Of a DNA stretch of 64,000 bases, positions 11,586-23,739 are shown piece by piece. Positions within the stretch are counted from its first letter, which is position 1. Every line of letters starts with the position of its first letter. The translations under genes and the position numbers were made by a program. The notes under the pieces were generated by a model. It searched no databases. It was not told where the DNA came from and saw nothing but the letters and a program-made list of their open reading frames with translations. Source of the DNA: Melampsora larici-populina 98AG31 (lineage: Eukaryota > Basidiomycota > Pucciniomycetes > Pucciniales > Melampsoraceae). The stretch covers positions 870,071 to 934,070 of the forward strand of contig NW_006768768.1 in assembly GCF_000204055.1 (NCBI RefSeq), in the 5' to 3' direction.

Positions 11586-14411
11586 TCATTCATGCAATTT
11601 CGCCCTCTTAGAAGGCTTCATTAAATTTTCTAAATGAGATCGATCATAATCATACCCAAAATCATGATCATTAAGAAACCCATCAATTTCTTTTTCTTGA
11701 TCTTTATCAACTTGAAAAGATGTTATAGGTCTTGATTTGAGTGTAGGTTCAAAAAACTGTTCTAGACTTGATTCTGAGAATCGAGGTACTGGGGACAAGG
11801 GTGATGGGGTGTTTCGAATCACTTGAAGAGAATCACTTGGTTGCGAGATATGTAGATCTTCTGAACTCGATCCTAGATTGCTGAATGCAGGTCCTGGTCT
11901 TGAATTTTGAAAGAATGGATGTCGTGCAGGAGCTTGGGGTATTCCTTGAGGATCTGATTCACGACTCGGGTTCGAATTTTTAGGTACAGGCATTGAAGTT
12001 TCAAAGAATGAGTGTTTTTTAGGAGCTGGTGAGATCTCCTGAGAATTCAATTCAAGATTCGGATTCGAATTTTTGGGTACAGGCATTGAAGTTTCAAAGA
12101 ATGAGTGTTTTTTAGGAGCGGGTGAGATCTCTTGAGAATTCAATTCAAGATTCGGATTCGAATTTTTAGGTACAGGGGTTAAATGTTCAACTTGAAGAGA
12201 TGTAGATGGTGTTGATAAATGTTGATCTTTAGAAACCAATTCAAGGGTTGAATCTGGAGATGCAGGAAGAGGTGGTGATTTTGAAACTTTTTGAAAACTA
12301 GATTTTGATGAGATATCTTTAAAACCTTTTTTTGCATCTGAAGCCGAGAATTTAGGCACAGGTGGTATATTCAAAATTTCATGATTTCTGGAAAACGATG
12401 ATTTCACTTCATTACCTAACCAGTTGCTAACCAGCTTTAACTTTGCAACATCTAGGTATGCCTGAGGAATCAAACTTCCTTTACCTGATGTCCAATCTTG
12501 AACCTGTTTTTTTATAAATACTTGATGCAATAGATTTCTGTTTTCAAGTCCAAGTTCTTCAAATGTGAGATGGATTACATAAATCCAATTATAAATGATT
12601 TCTTCTTTGATCCCTTTACGTACTTGTAGATCTAGGAACCTCAACATATCTTGCCCTAGGTTTACTTCGACTTTAGGATCCATTTGTCTTAAAATGGTTG
12701 TCCAAATTCTCAAAGGCATTAAATATGTATGAATGATGCGATCCAAAGTTATACTTGTTTTGCCAGTCGAAGTAACATATTCGATAAATTCTGGATATGA
12801 TTTATGCAAATAAGTTTTAAATGGAGAGTATTGTTTGAAAGCTGGTGATCTAGACTCAAGAGTAGATCTCAATTGATTGATTATCATCCTGCTGAAATGA
12901 TCAATCATCAACAGTCTAAGTTTTTCTGGTAAGTGCCTAGAACGACCGAGCGAAATTCGATCTGAACCGGATTGATGATCTGATCGACGTAAACCTGATG
13001 CAGCACACCTAAGACTAATTTGATCTTGTCTGAATTGTTTGTATTGATTGAATAAATGGTCTCTATACTGATCATCAGCTTCACGCATGATGTAATCGAG
13101 GGAGCTAGGTGATACTTCCTTGTATTTTATAAGAACGTTGTAAAACTGACGAGCGTGACTTTGTAAGTTGATGTCGAACAGATCTTGAACCAATTTATCC
13201 AAGACATCAGGTCCATCGGGTCTAACAATAAATCTAGCAACCCTAAGATCAATGTTTGTAGGGTCTCGAGATGATTCATGCATGACTGAATCAGGGTCGA
13301 GAGGAAGTTTATGAAGGATAAGATTAATAATCCAATCCATTGAAGCTGTAACATATTCATCATGCAGAATCGGTTTAGGATCAGTGTTTACCAATGAGCG
13401 CCAGAATTTTGCCCATATTGCCACAATCCTAGTCACAGGAGCTTCACCTTGATATCTAAAAGTCAAGATCTGATTGTGGTCTCGGAGAATGAGACGATTG
13501 ATGACAGGTTCCATGACTTTTTTCAAAAATTCAGTTGGAATTCCAACTTCATTGACATCAGCCGATTTCATGACGTGTAATATATAAGACCAACTTTTCA
13601 AGGTATTACGGCGAATCTGATCAATAAAATCAGTATGCTCCGGTCCGTTCAAGGTTTGTTTGATACTTTGATATGCAAGATGTAATCGAGTTCGAGCTTT
13701 TCGAAGTAATTTAGAATCTACTGGCTCCAATGAATCTAACTTGGTATTGGGATCATAAGTTTTGATTGAATGATACACTTCTTGATTAATGAGATCCGAC
13801 ATTGGAGCGGAAGGAGAAGGTATGTTTGAAGTTGATGGCAACTGTTTTGAAGAATGAAGATTTGACGTTGATGGCGATTGATCGGGAGAATGTTGATTGG
13901 ACATTGATGACAATTGATTTGGAGTATTTTGATTGGGCGTGGGTGGTAAATGATCTGCTATGATGTTTTGTAGAATTGATGAAATATACAATTGATTAAT
14001 ACAAACCATCAATCAAAGGCCAAGAAATGATTTACCTGTTTCATGATGATGATGGGGTGATTGATTATTTGGATTAGAATCTGAGATTAAATTAGAGCTT
14101 GACGAAGCTCTTGAATCTGAAGTCCAATCAAAGCAAATTATTATCAGTCAAAGGGAAAAACTTGTTATCATCATCTAGAGTAAAGTGATCACTTAACTTG
14201 CCTCGAGTTCGTCTGTTTCTTTGATTTGACGATCAGGTTTTCGCGCTAAATTGAAAGCTGAATTACGATATTTGATTTGAGATTCAATTTGAGTCAAGAT
14301 TCCTTCTACTTCATCCTCATTTGTCAATTTCCCTCCATTAACACTTAAATCACAAAATACCAAGATTAAAGTTAAAATGACAAGATTGAAATAAATATTC
14401 TGCTTCTCCAT
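11586..14411 (-). CDS. Secreted low-complexity repeat protein, paralogue B
   Basis: Unknown function; predicted extracellular, about 888 residues. Exon 1 is 14411-14198 and starts MEKQNIYFN with a signal peptide (LVILTLILVFCDLSVNG). Exon 2 is 14116-14036 (81 nt, ending in four His) and exon 3 runs 13957-11586. The exon 3 acceptor is a TAGCAG tandem, so three-nucleotide alternatives are possible. A central region of about 500 residues is clearly homologous to paralogue A (for example LRIWTTILRQMDPKVEV is shared). The tail has three repeats beginning VPKNSNPN, two of them nearly identical, and a charged C terminus ending KRAKLHE. An in-frame upstream Met exists at 14465. No known domain seen; effector status is speculation. 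Confidence 0.85.
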
Positions 14412-15372
14412 CATTAGTTGATCCTGATCTGCAGCTTGATAGGTTTTGATGATTGATCTGTCCAACTTGAAGGCGAGATCAAAAAGGTTAAGAGGTCCTT
14501 AAAACAGAAACCCATCGAGGTTCGATTTTATACCAAATCACATTGAAGAACCTTGCGAAAATAATATCTCATCATCAAACGAACGAGTCATGACTAATTT
14601 AGATAAACCCTTTAAACATGTTTCATTTTAGACAAAAACCATTTGATGTTTTTTCCTCCATATAATTCACGTCGCCCACTTCGCACTATATGAGTGCCGA
14701 ATTTGAAATCAAAAATCCGTTTCACCAAGTTGGTTCGACTGATTTCATTTTCTTTTCTACCGGTGTCCTTTCCGTACCCATACGCCTATTGTTTCTTCCT
14801 GAAACAATGTGCCAATCACCCTTACGCCCACTGGTCCGCGCAACCCTATCCGTCTTTGATCAAACCGTCATTTGTCAAGTTGGTTTCAAATAAATGTGTT
14901 TCAAGACGTTTTCCAGCCTACATAAGATCTTGATTCTAAAAATCTACAGAATAAAAAAACACGACTCATTTCCCATCTGTTTTCTCCGGTCTAATATGGA
15001 AAATGAACAAAGAACTCACATGATTCAAAGTAAGTACCAATTTGACTCAAATGAGTTTGATCTCAAATAGGTTTACTTGAATAAACATAAAACCCGCTTG
15101 GGTCGGCACCTGTTGCAAATTGGTGGGAGTGAGCAAGGTGATCGTTCGATCAGAAAAAGAAATCGCAAACTATTTTATAGGTTATAAGAGTTGAAAGAGA
15201 TTGAAAGTGGTCAATGGCTATGTACGACATATCCATGATGTCATCTTTAACCCAACTCGATCCGAGCCATGCTAAATGCGCCGGATACCTCCGGATACCC
15301 TTGCCAAGCTATCCGGGACCCGGACTATCCCGGATACCGGTGTATGATCACACTTCAGAAGTTCAGAGGCTC
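14412..15372 (-). promoter_or_regulatory. Upstream region of paralogue B, part of the segmental duplication
   Basis: No gene. Matches the upstream region of paralogue A in long patches. The last shared bases (AGTTCAGAG followed by G or A, then CTC) lie at about 15361-15372. LINE sequence follows immediately, so the duplication block and the LINE abut. Confidence 0.5.
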
Positions 15373-17230
15373 TGGACAGTACATCCTGTATAACTCCTCC
15401 CTATTGAGCCCGGAAAAACTTGAACCGACAGCCCAAAATCTCTCAATTGGGTTCATCGACGATGTGGTTCATGTTGTGGCATCCAAATCCCTTGAAGAGA
15501 ACCATCGGAGCCTCTGCCAACTAGCCGAAAGTTCACTGAACTGGGCCTCCGCTCATGGAGCGATCTTCGATAAGAAAAAGGCTCAACTCATCCACTTCAC
15601 CAACAAGCGTATTAAGGAGCTACCAAACTTCCAGTTCGGTGAGGTAACACTTCAACCAAATCAAGTGGTGAAATGGTTGGGAGTATGGTTTGACACAAAG
15701 CTGCTTTTCAATCATCATCTCAAACAAGTCAAAAAGGTAGGCGAATTTACAATTCACCAACTTCAAAGACTGAATAAGTGTTACTCAGGTCTCTCGCCAA
15801 GAGAGACTCGAAAACTGATCATGGCCATCCTCCTTCCGAGAATACTCTATGGCAGCGTAGTATGGCTGACGGGTAAAACTTCAACCAAGGCTTCTAAAAT
15901 ACTGACACAGTTGCAGAACTCAGCTATTAGGATCATCTTAGGAGCCTTTAAAGGCACCTCGACTAATATGCTCAATCATGATGCATACCTCACTCCCTTT
16001 ACCACCATAGCAGCAAAACGACATCACAATTTCCTTCTCAAAAGACTAACAGCGCCAGATAATCATCCGACGCATACTTTCATCAGTCATGAATTGAAGA
16101 CAAAGGTGGCCAAACACAAAGGCCCGGTTCAGGACGTCTTAGACTTTCCCAGTTTTCAAACACTGGCAAAAGAAGATTTAGAAACAATTTTTGCTCATTC
16201 CCTAGTGCCGTGGACAACTAACCTAGGGCGGCTGTTCAATCTGGACAAATCGAAAGATGAAGCCAAAGATTTAGTTCCTAAACAAGTCGAAGAAGAAGAA
16301 AACCAAAACTCACTGATCATCTTCACTGATGGATCGGTAAGTAAAGAGGGTGGAGGAGCCGCAGCAGTCACTAAATCAACAAGCAAGCCTTTGTCCATCA
16401 AGTTCGAAGAGCATTTTTCAAATCATGAAGCAGAACTCCTGGGGATAGTACAAGCCACGTTGTTAGCTAATGAACTTTTTCGAAGCCAGGTACCGCCGCT
16501 GAAAGATCTGGTGATTTTCAGTGATAATCAGGGAGTCCTACGCTTAATCCACGATGCCCCACAACAGTGCTCAGGACAATACCTGGTAATTGAAATACGA
16601 GCTAACTTAAGACAATTGCCTACAAACACCAATATACAATTCTATTGGACACCAGGACATGCTGACATAGAACTAAACGAGAAAGCTGACGAGGTTGCTA
16701 AGAAAGCAGCAGAGAACAACACAGACGCCACTTCAATCCCTTCAAGCTTAGGCAGCATCAAGCGAAGAACCAATGATCAGTTCAACATTAAACATATGAC
16801 CCTAGTTCCAGGGAAAAACAACTTCAGAACCAAAGCAAAAGATATCTCAAAAGGCTTGTTATGCATGGAAAAAGGTGGGGCCGCGGCGATCTTCCAGCTG
16901 TGGGCTAAACACAGTCCCTTGAATGATCATTTATTCAAACGAAAAATCTTGGATTCACCTCTCTGTCCAAATTGTAGACTAAAGGAGACCACTGAGCATT
17001 TTCTCTTATACTGTGACAGATATAAAAGAGCTCGAAAGACCCTCAGATCTTGGCTGAAGAAAGAAGAGGTCAAAGTGAACTGGAATAGCGCCAATAGATT
17101 ATTGGACACTTCTAAGGCTTTTCCCTACATAGCTGATTTTATTCTCCAAACTAATCGCTTTGTTCATCTTCACTCATACACACAGGACAATCAACCTAAG
17201 AGGGCAGCCACGAAGCAGAAAATCGGATGA
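15373..17230 (+). pseudogene. 5'-truncated non-LTR retrotransposon: RT C-terminal half, RNase H, zinc knuckle
   Basis: LINE ORF2 fragment of the Tad1/I type. Open from the junction to TGA at 17230, but it lacks the endonuclease and the N-terminal half of the RT. The Met at 15269 is in unrelated upstream DNA. Seen in order: RT palm motif GFIDDVVHVVAS, thumb region, RNase H with all four acidic positions (FTDGSV, NHEAELLG, SDNQGVL, GHADIELNEKAD), and a C-terminal CCHC motif CPNCRLKETTEHFLLYC (C-x2-C-x7-H-x4-C). No internal stop or frameshift, so the insertion is fairly young. 5' truncation is usual for LINE target-primed insertion; this copy cannot move by itself. Confidence 0.85.
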
Positions 17231-17296
17231 CATAGGTTTTTAGAATTTCTTCAAATCTCCCAAAAATGAAAAAAAAACACGTTTTCAAGATTTATG

Positions 17297-17640
17297 TTCA
17301 ATCCCGCTATGGGTTCGGAGTCCTCCAAGTGTCGTCTTGGATCCATAGGGCTCCGAGACATATCTCAATCACCAGTCAAAAGACACTACTATGCTACCTA
17401 TACGTAACGAAACTTGTTCAATCCCTCAATGGGTTCGTAAGCCTCCAAGTACCGTCTTGGGCCCACAGGCTTTCGAGACATTTTTCACCCAGTCTTAGTG
17501 GACTCTAAAACACCAGCTCTTACGTATCCGATTATGCTCAATCCTTTTAAGGTTCGTCAACCTCCAAGCGACGTCTTGGGCTCATAGGTTGGGGAGGCAT
17601 CAATCGAGGGTTTCTTTTCTAGCTCTTAAAATCAACTTGG
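17297..17640 (+). repeat. Three 120-bp tandem units in the LINE 3' untranslated region
   Basis: Units begin at about 17297, 17417 and 17537. Each contains TCAATCC, GGTTCG, CCTCCAAG, CGTCTTGG and a closing AGG-x-GACAT-like block; TACGTA precedes units 2 and 3. They follow the ORF stop directly. Confidence 0.75.
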
Positions 17641-18153
17641 ACAGTTCCTCTAATACAAGGAGTACACAAGCAGATTTTCGAGTCTAATGACTCTTCATCC
17701 AATTTCTAAAAGAAAGGATGGTAGAGGCCCATCGAGGTGGGCTAATTACCCAGAGATGGTTTTAAAAAAAAACGTTGTTGAAAAAAAAAAAAAGGGTTAA
17801 ATAGCAACACCCTTTGATTCAAAAAGATTTCTCTAAAAACCAAAAAAGTCAATGTTTTTCTTGTTCTCGATTAGATGGCTGTTTCTTAAAGGCGTACTAG
17901 TCCTCAATTCCTGTATTGTTCAGATAGTGTTATATGCAATTAAGCCGAAAAGCACTATAAAAAAAAAAAAAAAACAGCTCTGGACTGTGTTGGTTCAGCA
18001 AAAAACAACACGTTGTAAATTGAAGAGGTTTAGTGTTTGAAAAGACCTACAAAATACAAATGAAGAATAATTCTTTTTCTCTGACCACACATATAGCAAA
18101 CGATACCATGATGTACATTTAATTTGAAAAATCAATATCCAATTCAAACATTA
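17641..18153. other. LINE tail and A-rich tracts
   Basis: Two adenine tracts, about 17763-17793 and 17957-17973, are candidate poly(A) ends of the LINE or of two overlapping retro-insertions. No gene or clear target duplication was found. Confidence 0.45.
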
Positions 18154-18305
18154 GCGGTACACAAACATCTCAACCAGACCTAATAAAACCCATGGCAACC
18201 CGATTGATTTTTGGATTTTTTAGCGCTAAAAACTCAAAATCAATCGGGTTGGCACGGGTTTTTTGGATGGGTTTTTAAGGTTGGGTTGAGATGTTTGTGT
18301 ACCCC
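18154..18305. mobile_element. 152-bp fold-back MITE with TA duplication
   Basis: The ends GCGGTACACAAACATCTCAA and its inverted partner (GGGG instead of GCGG at the tip) pair over about 20 bp, and inner segments pair around CAATCGGGTT. TA flanks both sides (18152-18153 and 18306-18307). Confidence 0.7.
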
Positions 18306-19148
18306 TATTGGATTTATACTAAATTATTTGTAGCTTGGGTGGGTGGGAGGTATGTTGTAGATGATCCAAACTCATTTACTGATAGATTTCTTGACTTAGA
18401 AAGACTTGCAGGGTCATGATATGAATGAAGAATGAAAAAAATAGTCTCATAATTTTTTGTCTTAGAGAAATTGAGAAAATTGCAAAATGAGATTTCACAT
18501 CCTATATACATCCAACTCTTGGTCATGACATCATGATCCATTACATGAACTCTGATATAATGAGTCATGGTGGACTTTATCCAAGTCGAGTGAATGCGGT
18601 GGAATCACCCCGGTTAATGACTGTACATTCTCCAAGAACCCTCTCCCGACCCAGTCCCATTGATCAGTAGTAATACGTGTCTCCTATCCTAGCCGTTATG
18701 TGTGCTTGCTTGTTATTCAAAACAAATTCGCTCATAACGTTCTTTTCCTTACTTATTCATCTTTTTTCTGCACATTAGCTTGGAATTAACTTGTATATAT
18801 CACCATGACCAATCCATCACTATAGAAGACCATTACCACTAAATCCTTCATTACGCTTTCCTTACCAAAAGAAAAAAAACGTTTCCCAAATTTGATCCAT
18901 CTCTTGAACCTAGTACCATTTAAATCTTTCTTTACACAAGTTCAAAGTAGAAAAAAACTCTTTCAGAACAAAAAACTTCTATTTATATTGAGAAAGAAAT
19001 CCAATTTGAATTTGAAAGACAAAACCAAAACCAAAAAAAATCAATATCCAAATCTAGATCGAAAAAATCCTACAAGTTCAACAAATCATGATTCAACTTT
19101 TCTTTATTTTGAAAACAACAACAACTCAACAACAACAACAACCAATTG

Positions 19149-19204
<56 letters not shown>

Positions 19205-19437
19205 CAACCAACAACCAACAATCAAGAACGATGATAACAAATCACAAGTATATGTAAAAGAAAAACGTAAAGATCCTAATCCAATATAGATGTACAAACC
19301 AACCAAACAAATCCTTTGCCTCATTCACTAGAAATCGAAAAAAAACACCAATTGATTAATCTTACGTATTTTGATTGATGTTACGTATTTAAGATGAATT
19401 TCAACCAGTTTGGTTTGAAAGAAATCAAATCACAAAC
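18306..19437. other. Spacer 3' of the GT90 gene
   Basis: No supported gene. Holds the CAA microsatellite listed separately and A-rich sequence. The GT90 transcript probably ends here. Confidence 0.4.
19117..19209 (+). repeat. (CAA)n microsatellite
   Basis: Mostly perfect CAA units, with short interruptions at the start (AACTCAACAACAAC) and near CCAATTGAC. The longest uninterrupted run is about 17 units. Confidence 0.9.
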
Positions 19438-22095
19438 TTACCCATAATCTAATTTAACCCCAGCTTGACCCCGTAACATGATCCTTCTCCATTCCAAAAC
19501 CAATCTAAACATATAAGCAGCCTACGAAAAAAAAAGTAAAATATCAAACCAATTTGTAAATCTTTTGCTTCTTGTTCATTAAGAAATTCTTCCAAAAAAA
19601 AAGAGAATGAAAACAACAAAACCAATTTGAGGGTTTTTTTTGGGCGGCTTACCATATCTTCTCTTCTCCAATGTTCAGCTGCCCATCTTTTACCATCCGT
19701 TGCAATCTTTTCTGCTAAGTCATCGTGTCCTTTTTTGATCTCTTTTAAATTTGGATCTTGATTTTCATCACCTAAAAAGAAAACCATAACATCATACAAA
19801 CTATAAAAAAGACCCCAAAATCAAAATCAACAAGAAAAATCAATTTTTCAATCTTAGGTGTCATTCAATCTAATCTTATAAAAAGAAAAAGAACTGAACT
19901 CTGAATAATCTACTTTAATAGGAACATAACTAAGGAAAAAAAAACATGAGATTTGAGTTGTTTTCTTCATGAGTTTGGATTGACGTTTAAAGATAGTTTG
20001 AAATATGATCAGATGAACTCAATACTTAACTGTACCCAAGGTTGAACTCTATCTGCATACCATTCTGGAAAGATAGTGGATTTAAGAACTAATGATTTAG
20101 TTGACATTAACCTATGAAACCGACCTGACCAACCATTCTATATAAAAATACAGCGCCCATTCAAATCAGATCAGTTAAAGTTTTTCATAAGATTTAGAAA
20201 GAAAACAGAAACAAATTACACCATCTAAATCGATTAAATATTTATACTAAATCACCCGAGAAACATCAAATTTCAGTCAAGATCCAATTTAAATTTCAAG
20301 GTTTCGATGAGATTTCCTAAATAGGATTATAAACCAATCACTCAACTTGATAAGATTCATCTAATCCCATCGTATGAGCAAACTGAATATGAGATCTCAT
20401 ATAATCACACGTTTCCGGATCACACTGAACCGGACCACCACTAAAGCTAGTATCCATGAACCGATCATTTAACCTTTTAAGTTCTCGATCCAACACATTC
20501 ACTTCTTTGGTCTTGGAATCTTCGACTAAAACTTTTAATCGATCTGGTTGGTTCGTGATCTTGTTTTCATGACTTATGAAATGTAATCGTGATCGTTGTG
20601 ATGATTTCCAATCGATGCCTTTCATAAATTCGGCACCGGTTGTAGATCCTCTCCAGAGTAGTTTGTTGAGTTTTTTGGAATTCCAACTTGGATCGTCACC
20701 TATGTATGTATCACTGAATTGTTCTAGTGGAGTCACTAAAACATCATTTTGAGTTCTGATGATCGAAAAATCAAAGCCAAAATCAAAATCAATATTTTGG
20801 AAAAGTTCACAATTCTTATCAAGAAGTTAGGGGGTAAGATCAGTTTGGAAAAAAAACTTACGTAGTTTTTGCAAATGTAAAGAGCGGAACGAGTTCAATA
20901 TTATCTGTACCTGGTGCACTTGTAAAACCATGTAATGATTTCGATTCAGGATGTTGACAAAGATCCATGGCAGCCGGATGATCAAAGATAAATGATTTCT
21001 GTAATTTAAGTAAATCTTCTTCTTCTGATGTGATTTGATGAGTTTCATTATGATAGAGTGATGAACTTGTTGAACATGCGTTTGCCCAATTACTTAGTTT
21101 CGGATCGTTTGGTTTAATATAATCTGATGGTGAAAGATCTGATCCAAAAAAAACCAAATCAGTAAGTAAATCAATGTAGATGTTTGGGAATTGGGAATCT
21201 TTCACTTACATTCACCTGCATCTGCTAAATCCAACATTTTCTGTTTACGAGAATAGGTCATTTGAACAGCCGGTTGATCATGTTTTGTAAATGTAAGATT
21301 ATAAACTGATTGATGTTCATCCAAAGGTAACAAATCCACAAACAAATTAATCAAATTAGCCAAATCAGTAGCTCTAACCAAATGAGCTTCAGGACCTGAG
21401 ATGGTAACGTTTTGATTTGATTTGATTGGAATCGATAAAGTAAACGTTTCAGGTCTTTCATTTGACATGACCCAAGATCTATGATTCAAATCATTCGGTT
21501 CGATGGCTAAGAAAGGTTTTAAATCTTTTTCGATTTGATCATATTCATCTTTCAAAATCACATTAGATTTAATAACATATTCCCACCATTTTTCAAATCC
21601 ATAAGGTGGTGATCTTTTATATCTTCTCTTATATTCGGTTATACATTCTGCTAAGCTTTTTGAATTTCGTTGTAATTTTTCATTCCATTCTTTTTGTGAT
21701 CTTTCGATTAAGGATAGGATTGGATGTGATTTGAATTTAGATTGGTTTGGTAAAAGATAATAACCATTTTGATGATAGGTTGGATTGATGATCGAGCTTG
21801 AAGTGTTAGTGTTAGTGGTGGTGGTGGCTGTTGTTGATGTTGAGTTTGAATTTGAGTTTGTTTGATTGATTAATAGATGATCTTCTAATTGATTGAAATC
21901 GTTTGAATTCCAAGTTGACCATTTGAATCGATTAGGTATTATAGATGATTTGATTGAGTTTGAATGGTTTGATAGATAATTAGTTAATGAACTTCTGTTT
22001 GATGAATCTAAGATGATGATTGTATAAAAGATTGAGAATAAGATGAAGACAAAGATTAGATAGAGAATCGATTTAAATCGAATTGGTGAGATCAT
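19438..22095 (-). CDS. GT90 (CAP10/CAP59-like) glycosyltransferase, type II Golgi membrane protein
   Basis: Family members transfer xylose, glucose or related sugars in the secretory pathway; cryptococcal CAP10 and Cxt1 are the fungal reference points. Eight exons fit in phase: 22095-21210, 21138-20862, 20755-20347, 20246-20220, 20137-20031, 19929-19900, 19800-19653, 19521-19438; about 655 residues. The chosen ATG gives a short tail and a transmembrane segment (SILYLIFVFILFSIFY); codons upstream to 22239 are open but lack an ATG. A Ser/Thr/Asn-rich stem follows. The catalytic domain shows KLLWRGSTTGAEF, SRLHFISHE, YKYLIDLDG then NGWSGRFHRLM, and PEWYADRVQPWVHYVPIKVD. All hallmark blocks are present. 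The end is ambiguous: TAA at 19438, or a strong GTAAGT donor just before it leading to a short exon near 19330 that ends in Glu. Confidence 0.9.
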
Positions 22096-22454
22096 AGTAT
22101 TGCTAGTTGATTGGTTAGTTTGATTTGATTTGTTCTGATGTCTTCTGATATCTTCTGAATCGGTTTCATTTGGCTGCAATTCTTTTGTTTCTTCAAATGG
22201 AAATTCGAATTTACTCTCTTTGACTTCAAACTTTATCACTTACAACTTCATCGATAGACTTGATATCAAACACCTCGCTCAATTCTTTTCCATCCCTTCG
22301 AATCTCGTGGTTCGTGTTAAAGATGGTCTACAACTATCAACCTTCAACCAATCGGCCCCTTCAGTATCTCGCGACAAGCCTTCCTGCTTCCGACCCTCCA
22401 TCCATCAACTTACTATGGAAAACATCTTTCGGCTTCCTCACAAAAGAATTGCCA
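22096..22454. other. Upstream region of the GT90 gene
   Basis: Probable promoter and leader of the minus-strand GT90 gene. The plus-strand open frames here have no domain support. Confidence 0.4.
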
Positions 22455-22598
22455 GTAATGGTCTAACTCAACTATGTTCCTCGATGCTGAGACAGCTGTC
22501 ATTCAAGCAAGTTGAATCCGCATGGGTAATTCATCCTTTTCCGTGACCTCACCAAAGAACTTACAACATACATATTACCACGCTTCATGGGGATACAC

Positions 22599-22747
22599 TT
22601 TTCCAAGGTGAAAAATGATTGACATTAATGCACAAAATGATTAATAATGCAGAATTAATGCAGAAAAATGCAGAACTAATGCAGAATTGATGCATTTTTA
22701 ATCATTTTGTGAAATAAATGTTGTAATCATTTTTCACCTCGGAAAAA
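22599..22747. mobile_element. 149-bp fold-back with internal TAATGCAGAA repeats
   Basis: The arms TTTTCCAAGGTGAAAAATGA and its inverse (one mismatch) enclose four to five AATGCAGAA-type short tandem copies. Confidence 0.6.
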
Positions 22748-22788
22748 TTCATTATATTTGCAGTGATACGCGCTGACCCCTTTTCAAA

Positions 22789-22989
22789 TGTACAGGTGGA
22801 ACCATCAAGATTCCTTGGTTGCTCACTGAGCTACATAATTTGCTATTTCGTGATTTTCACCTGTAGCTGATCACCTGTAGCTCTGCTAAGTTGTGGACTT
22901 GTCCATGAACTACAGAGCTGCATGCAAGCTACATGTGAAAATGTGAAAATAAAAAACAACCAAGGAAATTTGATCATCCAAGCTGTACA
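22789..22989. mobile_element. 201-bp MITE with TGTACAG ends
   Basis: Arms of about 33 bp begin TGTACAGSTKG and end TTCCTTGGTTG. The flanking octamers TTTTCAAA and TTTTGAAG agree at 6 of 8 positions and could be a decayed 8-bp target duplication of hAT type. Confidence 0.55.
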
Positions 22990-23739
22990 TTTTGAAGAGA
23001 GTGGCAGTGCAGACATCGGTGAAGCGCAGTAAAAAAATCCTTGGTGTGCTCATGCATAAGAGAGAACCAAGAATTCCCCTGCAAAGGAATCCTCAGGCCT
23101 CAGGCCAAAACCATGAGATTAGATGTAAGTACATACCTCATGCTGAGACTTGCAAATTCAACTTGCTTGAATGACAGCTGTCTCAGCATCAAGGGACTTG
23201 GTTAAGTTAGAGTAATGGTGTACTGCCCAAAACATATGATGGCCAGATTCCTATATGTATGCATTGAACAGCACTTTCTTTTGCCCCCATCAAAACCTGT
23301 CCAATATTCCAGACTGGACACACACTGGAAATGGCTCACTTATTTGGCTGCTTTTATGATATTGATGGCTGTAAGACAGTCTAAAATTTTTCTGCTTACT
23401 TCCATTACCAATGTGAGTCAAGCTTTTGTAGCTTGATTGTTGTACCATACTGAGCTATAATTTTAAATCCAGATTGTAAGAAGACTTACAGCCCCAGATA
23501 CTATGTAAACAAACAAAAAAGACACCTGTGAGTCTACACAAGCTCTTAAGGCCAACATGATTAGATATTTGAAGCTCATAAGCACTACTTCATGACAGAT
23601 CACTTAGCCCATCACTTTGATATGTCTCTAGTTCTGCAGCAGTGAGTGGCCAAGGTTTTGATTGAACATGTATTCAATCTGATGCCTTATTTCTAAATTT
23701 TGAAACGGATTCCACAGCTCATCAATCTTCAGTATAGTC

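Larger units (their letters stand above)
22455..23215. mobile_element. Fold-back element containing two further fold-backs
   Basis: The outer arms share GATGCTGAGACAGCTGTCAT and about 60 bp in all (left about 22460-22521, right about 23152-23210). Within it lie two unrelated inverted-repeat elements (22599-22747 and 22789-22989). The outer arms are the most diverged at their tips. No coding capacity. Confidence 0.6.

Noticed and set aside
15269..15372. N-terminal extension of the LINE frame from ATG 15269
   Set aside because: This part is upstream DNA shared with paralogue A, not LINE sequence; the frame is open by chance.
19070..19324. Poly-valine frame opposite the CAA repeat
   Set aside because: Microsatellite artefact.
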